Shown: positions 7,501 to 10,634 of the stretch, one piece after another
Layout: every line of letters begins with the position of its first letter
Position numbering within the stretch: the first letter of the stretch is position 1
From: Gammaproteobacteria bacterium
GTDB lineage: Bacteria > Pseudomonadota > Gammaproteobacteria > SZUA-229
DNA length: 10,634 bases
NCBI GenBank assembly: GCA_027858635.1
Contig: JAQICG010000290.1
Span: forward strand, 1-10,634
Direction: 5' to 3'
Translations under genes and position numbers: made by a program
The notes under the pieces: generated by a model
Database searches by the model: none
Seen by the model: only the letters and a program-made list of their open reading frames with translations
What the model was told of the DNA's origin: nothing

Positions 7501-8226
7501 CGAAATCGGCTCGGCGTGGCGCAGGGAGTTATAAAAAGCCTCGGTCACCTGACCGGTGAGCGTGCGTCCGGACTGATCGGTGATGGTACCGGAGATCATG
7601 ATCGGCAGCTCAATACCGTCTTCATCGAAGACCTGTTTCACCGCGTAGATCGCCGCCTTGGCGTTCAGCGTATCGAAGATGGTTTCGATCAGAATAATAT
7701 CCGCCCCGCCTTCAATCAGACCGCGGGTGGATTCGACATAGGCTGCGGAGAGCGTTTCAAAAGTAATGTTGCGGAAACTGGGATCATTCACATCCGGCGA
7801 AATCGAGCATGTGCGATTGGTCGGGCCGAGTACGCCAGCCACATAACGGGGTTTGTCCGCGGTAGCGGCGTTATCGGCAGCCTCACGCGCCAGTCTGGCT
7901 GCGGCCACATTGATCTCGTAGCTGAGATCCTCCATGTTGTAATCGGCCAAGGAGATGCGCGTGGCATTGAAGCTGTTGGCTTCGACAATGTCGGCGCCTG
8001 CATCCAGATAATCCTGATGAATGCTACGGATGATCTCGGGCTGAGTCAGCACCAGCAGGTCATTATTGCCCTTGAGGTCAGAGGGCCAGTCGGCAAAACG
8101 GCTGCCGCGATATTCAGCTTCGCTCAGCTTGCGATTCTGAATCATAGTGCCGGTGGCACCATCTAGAATGAGTATTTGGGTTTTTAACCTTTCTTTGAGT
8201 GAGGCAATGCGTTGTTCTCTGGACAT
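4540..8226 (-). CDS. metH: Cobalamin-dependent methionine synthase MetH
   Basis: MetH transfers the methyl group of 5-methyltetrahydrofolate via cobalamin to homocysteine, making methionine in the cytosol. Its 1228 residues match E. coli MetH (1227) almost throughout. The homocysteine domain (about 1-325) has zinc ligands C247 (GLNCALG) and C310/C311 (GGCCGT), at the same numbers as E. coli. The pterin domain follows (about 355-620) with DINMDEGMLD and MIDSSKWDVIE. The cobalamin cap domain (about 650-740) carries FGEGKMFLPQVVKSARVMK. The B12 domain (about 745-880) has DVHDIGKN with H759 as lower axial ligand, plus GLSGLITPSLDEM. The reactivation domain (about 900-1228) has the S-adenosylmethionine motif RPAPGYPACPDH. 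A small variation is GERNNVTGS where E. coli has GERTNVTGS (N363 for T). All catalytic residues are present, so the enzyme should be active. The leader is short and contains no B12 riboswitch. No good Shine-Dalgarno sequence precedes the ATG, but the start agrees with E. coli. Confidence 0.98.
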   Translation of the reverse strand: MSREQRIASLKERLKTQILILDGATGTMIQNRKLSEAEYRGSRFADWPSDLKGNNDLLVLTQPEIIRSIHQDYLDAGADIVEANSFNATRISLADYNMEDLSYEINVAAARLAREAADNAATADKPRYVAGVLGPTNRTCSISPDVNDPSFRNITFETLSAAYVESTRGLIEGGADIILIETIFDTLNAKAAIYAVKQVFDEDGIELPIMISGTITDQSGRTLTGQVTEAFYNSLRHAEPISIGLNCALGPKDLRQYVQELSRIAETHVSAHPNAGLPNEMGEYDLDPENMAIAIGEWADAGFLNIIGGCCGTAPEHIRAFAEMVADKKPRVIPDLPVECRLSGLEPCNIGADSLFVNVGERNNVTGSAMFKRLILEEKYEEALVVALQQVENGAQIIDINMDEGMLDSRTAMVKFLNLISSEPDISRVPVMIDSSKWDVIEAGLRCVQGKSVVNSISLKEGEENFVMQAKKIRRYGAAVVVMAFDEDGQADTYERTVEICTRSYQVLTEVVGFPAEDIIFDPNIFAVATGIAEHNNYAVDFIEATRTIKQTLPHALISGGVSNVSFSFRGNNLVREAIHSVFLYHAIKAGMDMGIVNPGQLAIYDDLPTELREAVEDVILNKNAEATENMLAIAAKYTGDGRVAVSSQDMSWRELPVNERLSHSLVKGITEFILEDTEAARLQADYPLQVIEGPLMKGMNVVGDLFGEGKMFLPQVVKSARVMKQAVAYLLPFIEAEKGGAISSNGKILMATVKGDVHDIGKNIVGVVLQCNNYEVIDIGVMMPAETILAEAEKHNVDVIGLSGLITPSLDEMANMASEMERLGITLPLMIGGATTSRIHTAVKIAPKYSHAVVYVPDASRAVGVVGELLSAERAPKYIQDIKDEYEKMRLKRSKRQSSKKGWSLQQARDNQFTFDWDQYTPPKPNFLGLKTFDDYPLEELVEYIDWTPFFQAWELSGKYPQILENEVVGEEATKLFADARAMLKQILDENWLQARAVIGFFPANSVGDDIEVYADDERSEVQTVLHHLRQQMAKSPERPNWCLSDFVAPKESGKEDYIGAFAVTTGIGIDEHVKRFEEQHDDYNSILLKALADRLAEAFAEHLHSRVRREFWGYADDESLTNNELIAEDYQGIRPAPGYPACPDHTEKQTLWSLLQPDVNAGISITESYAMMPTAAVSGWYFSHPQARYFGMGRIQRDQVDDYAKRKNDSVKATERWLAPVLDYDT

Positions 8227-8259
8227 AAGACGACTATCTGACTAATTTGAAAGTCTGAA

Positions 8260-8268
8260 ATTATACCA
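8260..8268 (-). promoter_or_regulatory. Extended -10 promoter of metH
   Basis: Read on the minus strand, TGGTATAAT is a perfect extended -10 element (TGn plus TATAAT). It lies about 34 bases before the metH ATG and would start transcription near 8253. A minus-strand TTGACC lies upstream but is 20 bp away, too far for a normal -35. The hexamer lies inside an imperfect dyad, CTGAAA (8255-8260) and TTTCAG (8270-8275), so a repressor or activator could act here. No match to the known MetR or MetJ spacing was found. Confidence 0.55.
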
Positions 8269-8508
8269 CTTTCAGCCGTTCTTATGGTCAAAATACCCAG
8301 AATTGCAGTGATAAACGGCCCTTCTAACCGCATCTTGAAGCAGTCCCCTTTCTTCCCCGGTATAAAAATAGAAGCTATCCCGTCATCCCCGTTTCGAAGT
8401 GCGTTTTTGTGATACTCGCAATCGACCTGTTTTTCAGCTTAAATTGAGATTACGGATTGTGCCTGCTTCATACTTTTTTGAAAAACAGTGGTTTTTTCCC
8501 CTAAACCC

Positions 8509-8556
8509 GACAACCTCCTGGAATATTTGTACCTCAATTCAAAGTGACAACCTCCT
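8509..8556 (+). repeat. 11-bp direct repeat upstream of bpt
   Basis: GACAACCTCCT occurs at 8509-8519 and again at 8546-8556, 37 bp apart start to start. The second copy ends 20 bases before the bpt ATG. CCTCCT is the complement of a Shine-Dalgarno core. The copies could be binding sites for a regulator or the result of a small duplication. Nothing else supports a function. Confidence 0.45.
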
Positions 8557-8576
8557 ATTCGAGCTATGCTTTCACC

Positions 8577-9314
8577 ATGACTTCTCAACCTATCCAGCTT
8601 TACCTCACCACCGAGCACGAATGCAGCTACCTGCCCGGACGGATGACAACCAACATCGTGCCCGACCCGAATCTGCCCATGGACATCTCCGTCTACAGCC
8701 ATCTGCTCAAACTCGGCTATCGGCGCAGTGGCGATCACGTCTACCGCCCGCATTGTCGTGACTGCCAGGAATGCCGGCCCTGTCGCATTCCTGTAGCACA
8801 GTTCTCAGCACGCAGAAACCAGCAGCGCTGCCTGAAAAGCAATCAGGACCTGAGCGTACACATGGTCGAAGCCCACTACAGCGATGAATATTTCGAGCTG
8901 TACCGCGACTATCTAAATTCTCGCCACATCGATGGCGGCATGGCCAATCCGGTGCGTGATGATTATGCGCGTTTTCTGTACTGCGACTGGAGCAACAGCT
9001 ATTTTTTAGAGGTTCGCAAGGATGGACGTCTGCTGGCAGTGGCGGTCACCGATATTACCCCCGCCGGACTATCTGCGATCTACACCTTTTTTGACCCCGA
9101 TCCTGCTGAAGCCCGGCGCGGACTGGGCAACTTCTGCATCTTGCAGCAAATTCAACAGGCCCGCCGCCTGCAACTTGCGTATCTGTACACGGGATACTGG
9201 ATCAAAGACTGCCGGAAAATGAGCTACAAAACGAACTTCCAGCCCATGGAGCTATTGATTGACGATATCTGGCAAACTTTTCGGACTGAGCCCAGATATA
9301 ATGCCCAACCTTAA
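8577..9314 (+). CDS. bpt: Aspartate/glutamate leucyltransferase Bpt (ATE family)
   Basis: Bpt transfers leucine from Leu-tRNA to proteins with N-terminal Asp or Glu, marking them for ClpS/ClpAP degradation (the bacterial N-degron pathway, cytosol). The 245-residue length fits the family (about 230-250). The N-terminal ATE domain shows ECSYLPGR (C16) and the cysteine cluster HCRDCQECRPCR (C60, C63, C66, C69). LGYRRSGDHVYRPHC is typical of this family. The C-terminal GNAT-like part contains LAVAVTDI, IYTFFDPD and YLYTGYWIKDCRKMSYK. A GTG at 8544 in the same frame would add 11 residues (TTSYSSYAF...). It is rejected because the family motif begins soon after the ATG at 8577 and GTG would place the direct repeat inside the gene. 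No strong ribosome binding site is seen before either start. Its usual neighbours aat, infA and clpA are absent here, so the gene appears relocated or the local order has been rearranged. Confidence 0.92.
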   Translation: MTSQPIQLYLTTEHECSYLPGRMTTNIVPDPNLPMDISVYSHLLKLGYRRSGDHVYRPHCRDCQECRPCRIPVAQFSARRNQQRCLKSNQDLSVHMVEAHYSDEYFELYRDYLNSRHIDGGMANPVRDDYARFLYCDWSNSYFLEVRKDGRLLAVAVTDITPAGLSAIYTFFDPDPAEARRGLGNFCILQQIQQARRLQLAYLYTGYWIKDCRKMSYKTNFQPMELLIDDIWQTFRTEPRYNAQP

Positions 9315-9459
9315 AAAGGTGCGTTTTTCGCTGTTTAATCTGATTATATGACTATACTCCACTGTTATTACCCTTATGCAGAGGCAGCCCCTTTAGCTCC
9401 GTGCAACGACAATAATTCAGTGAAGACTCTGGATTTTAACCGCGATACGAGCCCGTTTT
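9315..9459 (+). other. Intergenic region bpt to HD-GYP gene
   Basis: No gene or clear terminator is seen. A TATACT hexamer at 9353-9358 could be a -10 box for the following gene, but no matching -35 was found at 16-18 bp. An in-frame TGA at 9421 followed by no ATG, GTG or TTG until 9460 fixes the start of the next gene. Confidence 0.4.
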
Positions 9460-10634
9460 ATGGAACGTAAAGTCAGTACATTTGAACTAAAAGTGGGCAT
9501 GTACATTTCTAATCTTGATCGTCCATGGCTGGACACCCCTTTTCTGCTTCAGGGTTTCAATATCAAGAATGCTGATGAAATCCAGGCCCTGCAACAACAC
9601 TGTCGCTACGTTTTTATAGACACCGAACTGGGTGATTCGTCCGGCTCCTATATGGATGAGGAGCCTAATCTACCCAGCAATCAGTATGTTGAGGAGTTTC
9701 TCGAAGGTGGCAGGAAAAAAGTTACTTATGAAGAGAAGCAGTCGCTATTTCATGAGCTCCCTGCCGCAGAGTCGGCACTGGAAACAGCCTCTGACAAGGT
9801 CGCTCAGTTAATGGCCCAACTGAGAGCCGGCGACAATCTGGACATCGCCGCCGTGCGTAACGCCGTACAGCCCATTCTGGAAAGTGTTATCCGTAACTCT
9901 GATGCGCTGCTGTGGGTTTCAGAAATGCAGAAAAAAGATGAGTACACCTATTCTCACTCTCTGGATAATTGTGCACTCTCCATTGCCTTTGGGCGACATC
10001 TCGGTCTTTACAAAGAGGACTTAAGAACTCTTTCCATGGGACTGTTATTAATGGACGTGGGCAAAGTCAAAGTCGCCGATGAGATTCTCAATAAATTCGG
10101 CACTTTGAGCGTCAACGAATTCGAAGAGATGAAAAATCATGTTCACTACGGTGTAGAACTGCTCCAGCAATCGCCCGGCATTAACGAGACCATTATCAAT
10201 GTCGTCTTAACCCATCATGAGCGTTACGATGGCAGCGGTTACCCCAGTGGTTTAAAAGGCAAGGAGGTGCCGGTTTACGGTCGCATTGCCGCCATCATTG
10301 ACTGCTACACTGCCATGACGCGCACCAGTAAATACCGCAAAGCTATCGCTCCCCACAAAGCTTTGCAGACTATTTATAACTGGCGAAATAAATACTTCCA
10401 GAACGAGTTGGTGGAACAGTTCCTGCAGTGCCTGGGCGTCTACCCGACCGGCTCGCTGGTCGAAATGTCATCGGGTGAAGTGGGCATGATCATGTCCCAG
10501 AACCAGACACAGCGGCTCAAACCCAAGATCATGATGCTTCTGGACGAAAACAAAAAGCCCTATGAGGTCAGCAAGATTGTTGACCTGACCATACAGACGA
10601 GGGATGCCAGCGGCCTGGATTTCACCATCATCAG
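9460..10634 (+). CDS. DUF3391 and HD-GYP domain protein with degenerate HD motif (3' end outside window)
   Basis: The protein runs off the end of the window after 391 complete codons. The N-terminal region (about 1-130) has the DUF3391 pattern: STFELKVGMYISNLDRPWLDTPF, then a segment ending YVFIDT. The C-terminal region (about 155-330) is an HD-GYP domain, the cyclic-di-GMP phosphodiesterase fold. Ligand candidates are H166 (YSHSLDN), H227 (MKNHVHYG), H252/H253 (HHERYDG) and D281 (AAIIDCY). The GYP signature is G260-Y261-P262 in YDGSGYP, and K202 of VGK is kept. The name-giving HD pair is instead M198-D199 (LLMDVGK), so one metal-binding histidine is missing. The usual DvYDA becomes DCYTA. 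The second half of the domain continues to a C-terminal tail with SGEVGMIMSQN and MMLLDEN, as in other DUF3391 proteins. No transmembrane segment is seen. It may bind rather than cleave cyclic-di-GMP. The start at 9460 is set by an in-frame TGA at 9421. Only a weak GAG-type ribosome binding site is present. Confidence 0.9.
   Translation, partial: MERKVSTFELKVGMYISNLDRPWLDTPFLLQGFNIKNADEIQALQQHCRYVFIDTELGDSSGSYMDEEPNLPSNQYVEEFLEGGRKKVTYEEKQSLFHELPAAESALETASDKVAQLMAQLRAGDNLDIAAVRNAVQPILESVIRNSDALLWVSEMQKKDEYTYSHSLDNCALSIAFGRHLGLYKEDLRTLSMGLLLMDVGKVKVADEILNKFGTLSVNEFEEMKNHVHYGVELLQQSPGINETIINVVLTHHERYDGSGYPSGLKGKEVPVYGRIAAIIDCYTAMTRTSKYRKAIAPHKALQTIYNWRNKYFQNELVEQFLQCLGVYPTGSLVEMSSGEVGMIMSQNQTQRLKPKIMMLLDENKKPYEVSKIVDLTIQTRDASGLDFTII

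Larger units (their letters stand above)
8227..8576. other. 350-bp divergent region between metH and bpt, no gene
   Basis: The metH side holds an extended -10 promoter (8260-8268). The bpt side holds an 11-bp direct repeat (8509-8556) and a weak T/A-rich hairpin (GAAAAAC-AGTG-GTTTTTT, about 8480-8496). Plus-strand promoter candidates for bpt are poor: TTGAAG (8335) to TATAAA (8361) is spaced 20 bp, and a TTGAGA to CATACT pair near 8444-8474 is spaced about 19 bp. No riboswitch or RNA gene is recognised, and open frames here are shadows or run into bpt. Confidence 0.55.

Noticed and set aside
4981..8166. Long plus-strand open frames opposite metH (up to 351 codons)
   Set aside because: They are antisense shadows of a fully recognisable metH gene and have no family resemblance.
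8228..8235. AGACGACT as a MetJ box upstream of metH
   Set aside because: It matches 7 of 8 bases, but MetJ needs at least two adjacent 8-bp copies and the next 8 bases match poorly.
8227..8400. Cobalamin or SAM riboswitch upstream of metH
   Set aside because: The predicted leader is only about 26 bases and no B12-box or SAM-motif sequence was found.
8544..8576. GTG at 8544 as the bpt start
   Set aside because: The added 11 residues do not resemble the family N-terminus and would place one copy of the direct repeat inside the coding region.

Overview
The window reads as ordinary chromosome from a gammaproteobacterium. FabB, Uup and MetH align closely, from memory, with their E. coli counterparts, down to identical numbering of the MetH zinc cysteines and the cobalamin-ligating histidine. 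Bpt and a DUF3391/HD-GYP protein are also typical of free-living Gammaproteobacteria. The genus cannot be named from the sequence. There is no phage, transposon, CRISPR array, RNA gene or plasmid function.

Layout: the 3' half of fabB (1-618, +) ends in a strong intrinsic terminator. Next is a small exported-protein gene (720-1199, +) interrupted by an in-frame TAA, although its frame stays open and family-like beyond it. A PLP-dependent ACC deaminase/D-cysteine desulfhydrase-family gene (about 1196-2113, +) overlaps its end. A 149-bp convergent gap carrying degenerate interspersed-repeat sequence leads to uup (2263-4146, -). A 393-bp gap with a DnaA-box-like cluster then leads to metH (4540-8226, -). 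A 350-bp divergent region separates metH from bpt (8577-9314, +). The window ends inside a gene for a DUF3391 plus HD-GYP protein (from 9460, +).

The genes do not form one pathway. FabB makes fatty acids, MetH makes methionine, the PLP enzyme probably acts on D-cysteine or a related small amino acid, Uup is a ribosome/DNA-associated ABC-F ATPase, Bpt tags proteins for N-degron proteolysis, and the HD-GYP protein belongs to cyclic-di-GMP signalling. The only tight coupling is between the interrupted small gene and the PLP gene.

No new multi-gene system was found. The points worth a second look are the nonsense codon at 1068, the PLP gene whose real N-terminus lacks any ATG/GTG/TTG start, an arginine in place of the near-invariant proline after Walker B in Uup NBD1, a degenerate HD motif (MD) in the HD-GYP protein, and the DnaA-box-like cluster beside metH. 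Several of these are single-base departures, so consensus accuracy should be checked before they are interpreted biologically.
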